Positions 50,652-59,352 of a stretch of DNA of 64,000 nt are shown here, piece by piece. The notes under the pieces were generated by a model. It was given only the letters and a program-made list of their open reading frames with translations, ran no database searches and was not told the DNA's origin. The number at the start of each line of letters is the position of its first letter. Position 1 is the stretch's first letter. Origin of the DNA: UBA11606 sp965243715 (GTDB lineage Bacteria > Actinomycetota > Acidimicrobiia > Acidimicrobiales > Aldehydirespiratoraceae); contig CBDEVU010000006.1 of NCBI GenBank assembly GCA_965243715.1, positions 186,001 to 250,000 of the forward strand. Reading direction: 5' to 3'. The position numbers were made by a program, and so were the translations under genes.

Positions 50652-52147
50652 CCAGCGAACCTCTGCTGTCATTTCGTAACGTCGTGAAGGTCTTCGGCGG
50701 AACACGAGCCGTCGATGACGTAAGTTTTGACGTGTACGCGGGCCGCGTCGTTGCCTTGCTCGGAGAGAACGGCGCGGGCAAGTCCACCCTTATCAAGTTG
50801 CTCGCCGGCGTGTATGAGCGCGACGCGGGAAACATCCTCTTCGACGGGATCGACGTCGATGATCCGGGCGGTCGCAACGCCATCGCGTTCATCCATCAAG
50901 ACCTCGGGCTGCTCGAATGGATGACCGTGGCGGAGAACATGGCGATGGGCTTCGGGTTCGCCACCTCGAGTCGCTTCATCTCGTGGAAGAAGGTCGAGGA
51001 ACGAGCGGCAGCCGCCCTAGAACTGGTTGGCGGAGGGATCGACCCGCGCTCACGGGTGTTTGATCTCACCCGAGCAGAGAAGAGCCTGTTGGCCATCGCT
51101 CGGGCGCTCGCCGTCGACTGTCGCCTCCTCGTGTTGGATGAACCCACCGCGAGCCTTCCCGCCACCGACGTGACCCGACTCTTTGAGGTAATGGATCGCC
51201 TTCGCAGCGACGGAGTTGGCATAATCTTTGTGAGCCATCGACTCGACGAAGTCTTTCGGATTGCGGATCGCACGGCGATTATGCGCGACGGTGTCTTGGT
51301 CCACCAAGGGCCGGTCGCTGAACTCGATCAGGATCAGTTGGTATTGCACATCGTGGGCCGTCCACCGGCCGATGTGTTCTCCTCGCCACCACCCCCGGCC
51401 GGAGTTTCGGTGCTTGAGGTCAAAGACGCTGTCCTCGACGGTGTTGGTCCGATCGATCTCAACGTCACCGAGGGGGAGATTGTTGCGCTCGTCGGGCTTC
51501 GCGGTGCTGGCCACGCACGAATCGGCCGAATGTTGTGCGGTCTCGAACCGTTGCGTCACGGCTCGGTCAAACTCGATGGCCAACCAGTTTCATTCTCCAA
51601 ACCGCAAGAAGCGATTCGTCACGGAGTGGCGTTCGTCACCTCGAACCGGGAGGCAGAATCGATGGCCTCGTCACTAACCGTTCGAGAAAACCTATTCATC
51701 AACCCGAGGATTCGAGGCCGGAAGTCTTTCAACCTGTGCCGTCGATCTACGGAACGACTCGCCGTACAGCCCCTCATTGACCGTTTCAACGTTCGCCCGA
51801 ACGATTCTGAACGAGAAATAGCCACGTTGAGTGGGGGGAATCAACAGAAGGTGATACTTGCCCGCTGGCTCGATGTGGCTGGTCGTCTAATCGTCCTAGA
51901 AGAACCCACGATGGGTATCGACATTGGAGCCAAGTCCGAGATTTATAACCACCTAGGAACCGCGCTGGCCGCGGGGACAGCGATCGTCGTAGTCTCCACC
52001 GATTTTGAAGAAGTTACCCGCATCTCTCATCGAGCACTGGTGTTCAATCGTGGTCACGTTGCTGCAGAGTTGAGTGGGAGCGATCTCAATATGGCCAACC
52101 TAGTTCGTCATGCGGCGGGCGATGGGCAGAAGCTAGCCACGCGATGA
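50648..52147 (+). CDS. Sugar ABC transporter ATPase (RbsA type, two ABC domains)
   Basis: A 499-residue duplicated ATPase. First domain: Walker A LLGENGAGKSTLIKLLAG, Walker B LLVLDEPTASLP with FVSHRLDE. Second domain: degenerate loop VGLRGAGHARIG but a good signature SGGNQQKVILARWL and EEPTMGID. This is the RbsA/XylG architecture for pentose or hexose importers. ATGA overlaps join it to the lactonase and the permease. Confidence 0.94.
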   Translation: MTSEPLLSFRNVVKVFGGTRAVDDVSFDVYAGRVVALLGENGAGKSTLIKLLAGVYERDAGNILFDGIDVDDPGGRNAIAFIHQDLGLLEWMTVAENMAMGFGFATSSRFISWKKVEERAAAALELVGGGIDPRSRVFDLTRAEKSLLAIARALAVDCRLLVLDEPTASLPATDVTRLFEVMDRLRSDGVGIIFVSHRLDEVFRIADRTAIMRDGVLVHQGPVAELDQDQLVLHIVGRPPADVFSSPPPPAGVSVLEVKDAVLDGVGPIDLNVTEGEIVALVGLRGAGHARIGRMLCGLEPLRHGSVKLDGQPVSFSKPQEAIRHGVAFVTSNREAESMASSLTVRENLFINPRIRGRKSFNLCRRSTERLAVQPLIDRFNVRPNDSEREIATLSGGNQQKVILARWLDVAGRLIVLEEPTMGIDIGAKSEIYNHLGTALAAGTAIVVVSTDFEEVTRISHRALVFNRGHVAAELSGSDLNMANLVRHAAGDGQKLATR

Positions 52148-53229
52148 CCACTTCTCTGCGTTCGACGGCACTTGAACCCGGTCCGCAAAAGTTCGCTGGC
52201 CCGCCGATCACTCGTTTCACCAAAAACCTGGCCCACAACCTGCCGCAGTATGGCTTGGTAGTTGTCATGGTTGCTCTGTTCGCCTTTTTTTCCTTTCTCT
52301 TTCCGGATACCTTCTTCACCTGGTTCAATTTCCGCGTCCTAGTCAGCGGCAATGCCGTGTTGGCGGTGATGGCCCTCGCAGCAACGGTGCCCATGATCGC
52401 GGGCAAGATTGATCTGTCGATCGGATTCGCCCTGTCGCTGTGGTCGATGACCGCCATTACCTTTCAGATTCGCTACGACTTGACTTGGATAAGCACGATC
52501 ATCTTGGTCCTATTGGGCGGCGCGCTGTTGGGATTGCTCAACGGACTGCTTGTCGAACTCGCCCAGGTCGATGCCTTCATTGCCACCTTGGGCACGGGTA
52601 CGGTCGTTCAAGCGATTGTGAATTGGCATTCGGGTGGGGCCCAGCAGATCGACCGCGAGGAGGAGATCCCTCAGATCTTCTTCGACATCGCCCAAAAGGC
52701 GGTGTGGGGAGGGCGCATTCCACTCGTGCTCTTCTTCGTTTTGGCCCTAGGACTGGTATTATGGATTGTTACCGAATACCTCCCGGTAGGCCGGTATTTG
52801 TACGCCATTGGGGCCAACCCTCGAGCGGCGGAACTTAACGGGATTAATCGTCGCCGCCTGACGATTCTTTCCTTCGTTGTCTCGGGTGTGCTCGTTTCCA
52901 TCGCCGGAGTTCTGTTCGCGTCGCGGTTCCAGATCGGGCAACCAGGCTCGGGCGATTCGATGCTGCTACCTGCCCTAGTGGGGGCCTTTCTCGGCTCGAC
53001 CACTATCCGTCCTGGTCGGGTGAATGTCTGGGGCACGATGGTCGGTGTCGCTGTTGGGGTTCTGGGTATCGCGGGCATTCAGCAATGGGGTTTTGACTTC
53101 TGGGTCACCCCGCTATTCAACGGCTTGACCCTTATCGCTGCCATTTCGATGGCGAGCTACACGGGTCGCCGTCGCCTTGACGCAAAAGAAGTCGTCGCCA
53201 GCCGTGGCGCTATTGGACGCAAGGGCTAG
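52144..53229 (+). CDS. Sugar ABC transporter permease (RbsC type)
   Basis: A 361-residue membrane permease with about eight to ten hydrophobic helices (GLVVVMVALFAFFSFLF, VLAVMALAATVPMIAG) and the family region KIDLSIGFALSLWSM and GANPRAAELNGINRRR, which contacts the ATPase. A single permease gene implies a homodimer. It starts in the ATGA overlap with the ATPase. Confidence 0.93.
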   Translation: MTTSLRSTALEPGPQKFAGPPITRFTKNLAHNLPQYGLVVVMVALFAFFSFLFPDTFFTWFNFRVLVSGNAVLAVMALAATVPMIAGKIDLSIGFALSLWSMTAITFQIRYDLTWISTIILVLLGGALLGLLNGLLVELAQVDAFIATLGTGTVVQAIVNWHSGGAQQIDREEEIPQIFFDIAQKAVWGGRIPLVLFFVLALGLVLWIVTEYLPVGRYLYAIGANPRAAELNGINRRRLTILSFVVSGVLVSIAGVLFASRFQIGQPGSGDSMLLPALVGAFLGSTTIRPGRVNVWGTMVGVAVGVLGIAGIQQWGFDFWVTPLFNGLTLIAAISMASYTGRRRLDAKEVVASRGAIGRKG

Positions 53230-53252
53230 GAACTAGCCAGACAGGAAATAAC

Positions 53253-54437
53253 ATGAAAACACGAACCGGGCAAACGTTTAGAACTCGGCGAGTATGGTGG
53301 GCGCTTCTAGTGCTCACCGTTATGGCCAGCGCTTGCACGCGCGACACCAGCGACGAGGGCGCTGAGACAGTCGACGCTGAACCATCCGAGGAGCAAGAAT
53401 CTGACGAATCCGCGGGGGGAGCCGACGAGATAGTCGAGCAAGCGAAGGCCTTTGTTTCAGCGCAACTGTCGGCGTCATCTGGATTCGACGGTCCTTCCGA
53501 TGGTCCCGCGGCGCAGGTGGGTAAGTCTGTTATATATGTAGCTTCGGACTTGACCAACGGCGGTGTTGCGGCCGTTGATGAGGCGGCTAAAGAAGCCGCG
53601 TTGGTTATTGGCTGGGAATATGAAACTTTAAACGGTCAAGGCACGGCGCAGGGTCGTAGCGATGCGCTGAATCAGGCGATAGCTAAAGGTCCCGATGGGA
53701 TCATCCTTGGGGGATTCAACGCCAATGAACAGCAGACATCGATTGCCGAGGCCGAAGCCCAAGGCATCCCGGTTGTGGGTTGGCATGCAGCGGCCGTTGT
53801 TGGTCCAGGTGACGGGTTATTTACCAATGTCACCACCGATCCTCTTGAGGTGTCAGAGTTTGCCGCCAAGTTGGCCATTGCCGAGTCGAACGGTACGGCG
53901 GGGGCAGTGATTTTCACCGACTCCCAGTTTGATATCGCGATTGCTAAGGCCGATGCCATTCAGGTGGAGTTGGAGAAGTGTTCGGGGTGTACCGTGCTGG
54001 AGTACATCGACACGCCGATAACCGATACTGCGGCGCAAATGCCCGCGGTGATTTCTCGGATCCTGACTGAATATGGTGATGATCTGACCTACATGCTGGC
54101 AATCAACGATGGCTATTTCGGTGGCGCGGCTCCGGCGTTGCGTGATGCGGGCCGAGCTCCCGATGGGGCCCCGTTGGCGATTTCGGCCGGTGATGGTGAC
54201 CCCGCTGCGTTCGACCGAATCCGGACCGAGAAGTTCCAGTTTGGAACGGTGGCTGAGCCGCTGTTCTTGCAGGGTTGGCAGATCATCGATGAGTTGAACC
54301 GTTCGTTCGCAGGGGAAGGGCCGAGCGGTTATGTTGCTCCGCCCGCGATGGTCACTGCGGCCAACATTACCGACGATGACGTGTACGACCCCGCATCTGG
54401 CTACCGTGAGAACTATCAAGCAATATGGGCCGGCTAG
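53253..54437 (+). CDS. Sugar ABC transporter substrate-binding lipoprotein (RbsB type)
   Basis: A 394-residue lipoprotein. The signal sequence ends VLTVMASAC, with Cys28 as the lipidation site, followed by an acidic linker (DAEPSEEQESDESAGG). The binding fold is the type I periplasmic kind, with GRSDALNQAIAKGPDGIILGG typical of ribose-binding relatives. The ligand is probably a sugar acid or lactone, given the operon. Confidence 0.92.
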   Translation: MKTRTGQTFRTRRVWWALLVLTVMASACTRDTSDEGAETVDAEPSEEQESDESAGGADEIVEQAKAFVSAQLSASSGFDGPSDGPAAQVGKSVIYVASDLTNGGVAAVDEAAKEAALVIGWEYETLNGQGTAQGRSDALNQAIAKGPDGIILGGFNANEQQTSIAEAEAQGIPVVGWHAAAVVGPGDGLFTNVTTDPLEVSEFAAKLAIAESNGTAGAVIFTDSQFDIAIAKADAIQVELEKCSGCTVLEYIDTPITDTAAQMPAVISRILTEYGDDLTYMLAINDGYFGGAAPALRDAGRAPDGAPLAISAGDGDPAAFDRIRTEKFQFGTVAEPLFLQGWQIIDELNRSFAGEGPSGYVAPPAMVTAANITDDDVYDPASGYRENYQAIWAG

Positions 54438-54654
54438 CGGGCCACGGCGGGAAAAGGAACTGGGCGCTCACATTCGCCCCCAGCTTGCATAGGGGGAGGG
54501 GAGCGAGGCCGACGGCCGGTTCCAGTCCGCCCGGCGGGATGATGCCATAAGGGTAACCGCGAGGACTATCCGGGCTAAGAAAATAGCGCAATACTTGCGT
54601 TACGCAATATTTACGCTATAGAGTTCGGGAATACTATCAAGAGAGGTGGAGTCA
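54438..54654 (+). other. Intergenic region before the Liv-type operon
   Basis: The 217-bp gap has a weak CCCCC/GGGGG hairpin (54477-54496, no T-run) after the sugar importer, then an AT-rich stretch. Near its end TACTAT (54632-54637) may be a -10 box, with TTTACG 16 bp before. I see no small gene. Confidence 0.4.
54595..54607 (+). promoter_or_regulatory. Palindrome upstream of livJ-like gene
   Basis: TTGCG-TTA-CGCAA dyad, with CGCAATA repeated at 54587-54593 and 54603-54609. It lies just before the likely promoter, so could bind a regulator of the importer operon. Confidence 0.4.
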
Positions 54655-55917
54655 ATGCTTCGAAAGATGTCACTGCTACGCATCGTAGCTCTGCTCGCTG
54701 GGATCGTCATGCTTGCTGGCGCGTGCTCGAGCGACGAATCCGAAGAAATAGCAGAGGTAGCAGAGGAGGTGCAGTCCGAGGAAGCGCCGGAGGAGGTCGA
54801 GGCTGAGGAGGTCGAGGCTGAGGAAGTCTCGGGGGAGATCAGTGTCGGGATGATCACCACCCTCTCCGGTGGCGCCGCCTACTTGGGGGAGGACACTCGG
54901 GACGGCTTCCAACTAGCGTTCGACCTGGATTCTCGATTCACCCTAGATCTGGTGGTTGAAGATGACGCACGAGATGCCGAAACCGGACAAGCTCTAGCCG
55001 ATCGGATGATTGAGCGCGACGAGGTCGACATCATGACTGGTATCGTGTTCTCCAACGTTTCCGGTGCGGTCGTGCCAACGATCGTTGAGCGCGATCGAAT
55101 CTATCTCAGCACCAACGCTGGTCCTTCTCCATTTGCCGGAGCGCAATGTCACGAGAACTACTTTGTTGTCTCCTGGCAAAACGACAATCCCGCCGAGGCG
55201 ATGGGGCAATACGTCAAAGATCAAGGCTTCGAATCGGTGGTCGCATTGGCCCCGAACTATCAGGCTGGGACCGATAGCGTCACCGGTTTCCAACGAATGT
55301 TTGGCGACATCGACAAAGAGATTTATACCGAACTAGGCGCAACCGACTACGCCCAAGCGATCGCCCAGATCCGCGATGCCGACCCTGAAGCCGTTTACTT
55401 CTTTTATCCGGGCGGTATGGGCATCGCCTTTGTCCAGCAGTACGTCGATTCAGGACTCGATATCCCCATTTATGGTCCGACGTTTTCCTTTGACGAGAAC
55501 CTAGTTGACGCAATTGGGCCAGCCGCGGTCGGTCTGCGAAACTCCTCATTTTGGGCCCCCGACCTTGCCAACGAAGCAAACGACGCTTTCGTCAATGAGT
55601 ACCGCGCCGCCTACGACCGTACCCCGACCGGGTACGCCGCCCAGGGTTATGACACCGGACGCCTGCTTATTTCCGCTTTGGAGGAAACCGGAGGCGACCC
55701 AAGCGACACCGCGGCGATGCGAGCCGCGCTGAAAAAGGCGAACTTTGATAGCGTCCGCGGGAGCTTCTCGTTCAACTCGAACAATCACCCAATCCAAGAT
55801 TGGTTCCTGCTTGAAGTGATCGAAGATCCCGTACACGGTGACCTCACCAATAAGGTGATCGAAACGATCCTGACCGATCACGAGGACGCTTACGTAGGCG
55901 AGTGTTCGCTCAGCTAG
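54655..55917 (+). CDS. Branched-chain amino acid-type ABC transporter binding lipoprotein
   Basis: A 420-residue lipoprotein (LLAGIVMLAGAC, Cys at ~24). After the lipid cysteine comes a very acidic linker with repeated EVEAE units, then the LivJ-type ligand-binding fold (ISVGMITTLSGGAAYLGEDTR split, DDARDAETGQALADRMIERD). ATG 54655 follows GGTGGAG. Binding proteins of this class also carry aromatic acids; the adjacent monooxygenase-reductase points that way. Confidence 0.92.
   Translation: MLRKMSLLRIVALLAGIVMLAGACSSDESEEIAEVAEEVQSEEAPEEVEAEEVEAEEVSGEISVGMITTLSGGAAYLGEDTRDGFQLAFDLDSRFTLDLVVEDDARDAETGQALADRMIERDEVDIMTGIVFSNVSGAVVPTIVERDRIYLSTNAGPSPFAGAQCHENYFVVSWQNDNPAEAMGQYVKDQGFESVVALAPNYQAGTDSVTGFQRMFGDIDKEIYTELGATDYAQAIAQIRDADPEAVYFFYPGGMGIAFVQQYVDSGLDIPIYGPTFSFDENLVDAIGPAAVGLRNSSFWAPDLANEANDAFVNEYRAAYDRTPTGYAAQGYDTGRLLISALEETGGDPSDTAAMRAALKKANFDSVRGSFSFNSNNHPIQDWFLLEVIEDPVHGDLTNKVIETILTDHEDAYVGECSLS
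54790..54828 (+). repeat. 15-bp tandem repeat in the acidic linker
   Basis: Two perfect copies of GAGGAGGTCGAGGCT (54790-54804, 54805-54819) and a partial third encode EEVEA repeats. Copy number could vary among strains. Confidence 0.7.
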
Positions 55918-55947
55918 ATTCCGACATTCTCCAAGTGGCGGGGAGCG

Positions 55948-56865
55948 ATGCGCCTTTTTCTTGAACAGACTCTGAACGGGCTACAGCTTGGCTTTACCCT
56001 TCTCATGGTCTCGTCAGGATTGACCTTGGTGTTCGGGACGATGAACGTCATCAATCTGGCCCACGGGTCTTTGCTTATGGTCGGAGCCTTTGTCGCCGCC
56101 GACGTCGGACAAATCACGGGTAACTTCGCCCTTGCCCTTGTCGCTGGCGTCGCGGCGGCCGCGATCGTCGGGGTTGTGGTGGAACTTCTCATCATCCGTC
56201 GTTTGTACCTCCGTAATCATCTTGACCAAGTGCTAGCCACATTTGCTTTGGTGTTGATCGCGAACGAGGCGGTCCAGATGATCTGGGGATCGAGGCCGAC
56301 CTCGGTGCGACGCCCCGCCATTTTGAATGGATCAGTTCCGGTTCTCCCCGGTGTTGATTATCCGATGTACCGACTGGCCATTATCGCCGCGGGCTTGTTC
56401 GCAATGTTGGTCCTCTTCTTGGTGATTGGTCGGACTAAGGCAGGAATGTGGATCCGAGCGGGAACGACGCATCGCGAGTTGCTTGGCGCGTTCGGAATCA
56501 ACGTTGCTTTGGTCTACTCGTTGGTGTTTGCGTTAGGCGCGGCTCTAGCTGGGTTCGCGGGTGTCGTTGCCTCGCCGTTTCTTTCGGTGGAGGCCGGCGT
56601 CGGCGACAACTTCTTAATTCTTAGTTTCGTGGTGATCGTGGTGGGCGGTATCGGTTCGCTGAGAGGAGCTGTCATTGGCTCGTTGCTGCTTGGTTTGGTG
56701 GATACGTGGGCGCGAACCTACCTGCCCGATCTACTGGAGTCGTTCTTCGATGCCAGCACCGCCGCTACCGTTGGATCCTCGATTGCCTCGGCCAGCATTT
56801 ACGGAGTGATGGTGGTCATTTTGCTTGTCCGCCCGAACGGACTCTACGCGGTACAGCATGGATAG
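55948..56865 (+). CDS. Branched-chain amino acid-type ABC permease, LivH-like
   Basis: A 305-residue membrane permease. It opens QTLNGLQLGFTLLMVSSGLTL and has the family stretch NVINLAHGSLLMVGAF, then VVVGGIGSLRGAVIGSLLLG late. Its ATG follows GGGGAG. The LivM-like gene overlaps its end by 8 nt. Confidence 0.93.
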   Translation: MRLFLEQTLNGLQLGFTLLMVSSGLTLVFGTMNVINLAHGSLLMVGAFVAADVGQITGNFALALVAGVAAAAIVGVVVELLIIRRLYLRNHLDQVLATFALVLIANEAVQMIWGSRPTSVRRPAILNGSVPVLPGVDYPMYRLAIIAAGLFAMLVLFLVIGRTKAGMWIRAGTTHRELLGAFGINVALVYSLVFALGAALAGFAGVVASPFLSVEAGVGDNFLILSFVVIVVGGIGSLRGAVIGSLLLGLVDTWARTYLPDLLESFFDASTAATVGSSIASASIYGVMVVILLVRPNGLYAVQHG

Positions 56866-57844
56866 GCGACCTTCGCTCTGGCCTCTAATAGTAGGTGCCT
56901 TCGTGCTAATCGTTCTCGCCTTGGCCCCCACCGTCGTGGAATCGATTGATCGTGGCTATCTGATCTCCACCCTTACCCGAATCGTGATCTTTGGTTTGGC
57001 CGCGATGAGCCTCGACCTCGTCGTTGGTTACGGCGGCATGGTGAGCCTCGGTCACGCGGCGTTCTTTGGGATAGGCGGCTACACGGCGGGCGCACTGAGT
57101 TTTCATGCAATCGAGGGAAGCAAACTGCTCGGCCTGCCGGGTACCGACCAAGCGCTGATCGCCTGGCCTGCAGCTTTGCTCACCGGGGCGCTCCTCGGGT
57201 CGATCATCGGAGCCCTCAGTCTGCGGACGCGCGGGGTCTACTTCATCATGGCCACACTCGCCTTCAACCAGATGATCTTCTTTTTGTTCAATGCGTTAGA
57301 GATCTACGGCGGAGACGACGGCGCCCCACTGTTCGCCGCTGATCGACAAATTGGCCCCATAACGGCTAACAATGACTCGACGTATTTCTATATTTGCTGG
57401 GCCGTACTAGTCGCCGGGTTTGTGCTCTTAAACCTAGTCGTGAGATCACCTTTTGGTCGAGTGCTGAGGGGATGCCACGACAACGAACCGAGGATGCAGG
57501 CGTTAGGTTACTCCACCTACCGGTATCGACTGGTGGCCTTCTCCTTATCGGCCTCACTTACCTCGCTCGCGGGGGCGATGGCGGTGTCCGAATCACAATT
57601 TTTGAGCCCCAGCATGGCACACTGGACCGAGTCGGGTGAGTTGCTCGTTATGAACATCGCTGGCGGGTTAGGAACCCTGATCGGTGGAATTATAGGAGCC
57701 GCGGTGTTGCTCTTGTTGGAGGAACTAGCCGTCGACTACACCGATAACTGGCAATTCTTTGTGGGACTAGGACTATTGGCCATTGTCCTCGTTGCGCCCC
57801 GAGGAGTAGCGGGCCTCCTTCTACGGGGTAAGAGAAATGTCTGA
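56858..57844 (+). CDS. Branched-chain amino acid-type ABC permease, LivM-like
   Basis: A 328-residue permease with SLDLVVGYGGMVSLGHAAFFG, GALSLRTRGVYFIMATLAF and GGLGTLIGGIIGAAVLLLLEE, the standard LivM marks. I chose ATG 56858, whose ATGGATAG overlaps the livH stop. The next gene overlaps by 8 nt. Confidence 0.93.
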   Translation: MDRRPSLWPLIVGAFVLIVLALAPTVVESIDRGYLISTLTRIVIFGLAAMSLDLVVGYGGMVSLGHAAFFGIGGYTAGALSFHAIEGSKLLGLPGTDQALIAWPAALLTGALLGSIIGALSLRTRGVYFIMATLAFNQMIFFLFNALEIYGGDDGAPLFAADRQIGPITANNDSTYFYICWAVLVAGFVLLNLVVRSPFGRVLRGCHDNEPRMQALGYSTYRYRLVAFSLSASLTSLAGAMAVSESQFLSPSMAHWTESGELLVMNIAGGLGTLIGGIIGAAVLLLLEELAVDYTDNWQFFVGLGLLAIVLVAPRGVAGLLLRGKRNV

Positions 57845-58625
57845 CCCAAACGGTACGAAAGTAGTTCTCGAATGTGTCGGACTGGCGAAGTCCTACGGAG
57901 CGTTGCCGGTAACGAAGGACCTCAGCCTGCGGCTATGGCGGGGCGAAGTCCATGCCTTGATCGGCCCGAACGGGGCGGGCAAGACATCCGCACTGGCTCA
58001 ACTCGCGGGTGAACTGTCATCTGATGGCGGCCGGGTCCTGCTAGGCGACAAAGACGTCACAGCGCTTTCCTTACCTGAACGGGTTCACGCCGGTATCGCT
58101 CGCTCGTATCAGATTTCGTCTATTTTTTCGGACTTCTCGGCCCAGGAATCGGTTGAGTTAGCACTGCAGGCCTGCGACGGACACAGCTTCCGATTTTTCC
58201 GACCGGCTAGTTCCAACCGCGACCGGCGGAGTCGAGCGGTCGATCTACTCTCCATCGTTGGCTTAAGCGATTCCGATCAGGTCCGGACGGGAGCGTTGTC
58301 GCACGGTGAGACACGGCAGTTGGATCTTGCTATGGCCCTCGCCTCCCAACCCCAGGCGCTGCTTCTCGACGAGCCCATGGCCGGTCTGGCCCAGCGCGAG
58401 GCTGAGTCTTTGGCGGAGCTGATCTTGGACCTAGCGAAGGACCGCGCCGTGCTGTTGGTCGAACACGACATGGACATTGTATTTAACGTCGCGACGACGA
58501 TCTCCGTCCTTTCCGAGGGTGAACGTATCGCGGTGGGATCCCCGTCGGAGATTAGAACCAACGATGCGGTCCAACGCCTTTACCTGCGCGACGAACGACT
58601 AGAGATAGATGGCTCCGATGCTTGA
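57837..58625 (+). CDS. ABC transporter ATPase, LivG-like
   Basis: A 262-residue ATPase with Walker A IGPNGAGKTSALAQLAG, signature LSHGETRQLDLAMALAS (in place of LSGGQ) and Walker B ALLLDEPMAGLA, then LLVEHDMDIVF. The tail after residue 235 is typical of LivG. Coupled to livM and livF by overlaps. Confidence 0.93.
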   Translation: MSDPNGTKVVLECVGLAKSYGALPVTKDLSLRLWRGEVHALIGPNGAGKTSALAQLAGELSSDGGRVLLGDKDVTALSLPERVHAGIARSYQISSIFSDFSAQESVELALQACDGHSFRFFRPASSNRDRRSRAVDLLSIVGLSDSDQVRTGALSHGETRQLDLAMALASQPQALLLDEPMAGLAQREAESLAELILDLAKDRAVLLVEHDMDIVFNVATTISVLSEGERIAVGSPSEIRTNDAVQRLYLRDERLEIDGSDA

Positions 58626-59337
58626 GATTTCTGCTTTGACAGCAGGGTACGGCGAGTCGCAGGTGCTATTTGATGTGAACCTTACCGTCGAAGAGGGGCA
58701 ACTTGTTGGCCTCCTCGGTCGCAACGGGATGGGTAAGACAACCACGATCAAGACCATTTTTGGCCTGCTGCGACCCCGGTCTGGGTCGGTGATCTTTAAC
58801 GGTAAGAGTCTTGGCCATAGCAAGCCCCGACAGATTGCCCGCGCCGGTCTTAGCCTCGCCCCAGAGGGTCGCCAAGTCTTCCCCTTGTTGACTGTCGAGG
58901 AACACCTCTTTGCGACCGAACGTCCATCGCCGACCGGTTCTCGACGATGGACGCCCAACAATGTATTTGAGTTCTTTCCTCGCCTAGCCGAACGGCGGAA
59001 GAACTTAGGTAATCAGCTTTCGGGCGGCGAACAGCAGATGCTGTCCATTGGACGAGCGTTGGTAATGAACCCGACGCTGCTGCTGCTTGACGAAGCAACT
59101 GAAGGACTTGCCCCTTCCGTGCGGAGCGATATTTGGGTCGCCCTCCGACAGTTGAAAGACGAGGGCCAGTCGATCTTGTTAGTCGACGGGCACCTCCACG
59201 AACTACTGGACCTGACGGAAAAGAATGTGATTCTGGAGAATGGCCGGACGGTATGGGAGGGTCAGTCGACGCAGTTAGCGGTCGATCACGGCGCGAAAGT
59301 TAGGTACCTTGGCGTGGGCGCGGTAGGGGACAAGTAG
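58609..59337 (+). CDS. ABC transporter ATPase, LivF-like
   Basis: A 242-residue ATPase with LLGRNGMGKTTTIKTIFGLL, SLAPEGRQVFPLLTVEEHL and LSGGEQQMLSIGRALV, the LivF pattern. ATG 58609 or 58618 are both possible starts; the first has AGAG upstream. It ends 15 bp before the convergent monooxygenase-reductase gene. Confidence 0.93.
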   Translation: MAPMLEISALTAGYGESQVLFDVNLTVEEGQLVGLLGRNGMGKTTTIKTIFGLLRPRSGSVIFNGKSLGHSKPRQIARAGLSLAPEGRQVFPLLTVEEHLFATERPSPTGSRRWTPNNVFEFFPRLAERRKNLGNQLSGGEQQMLSIGRALVMNPTLLLLDEATEGLAPSVRSDIWVALRQLKDEGQSILLVDGHLHELLDLTEKNVILENGRTVWEGQSTQLAVDHGAKVRYLGVGAVGDK

Positions 59338-59352
59338 TCAGAGTTGATCCTG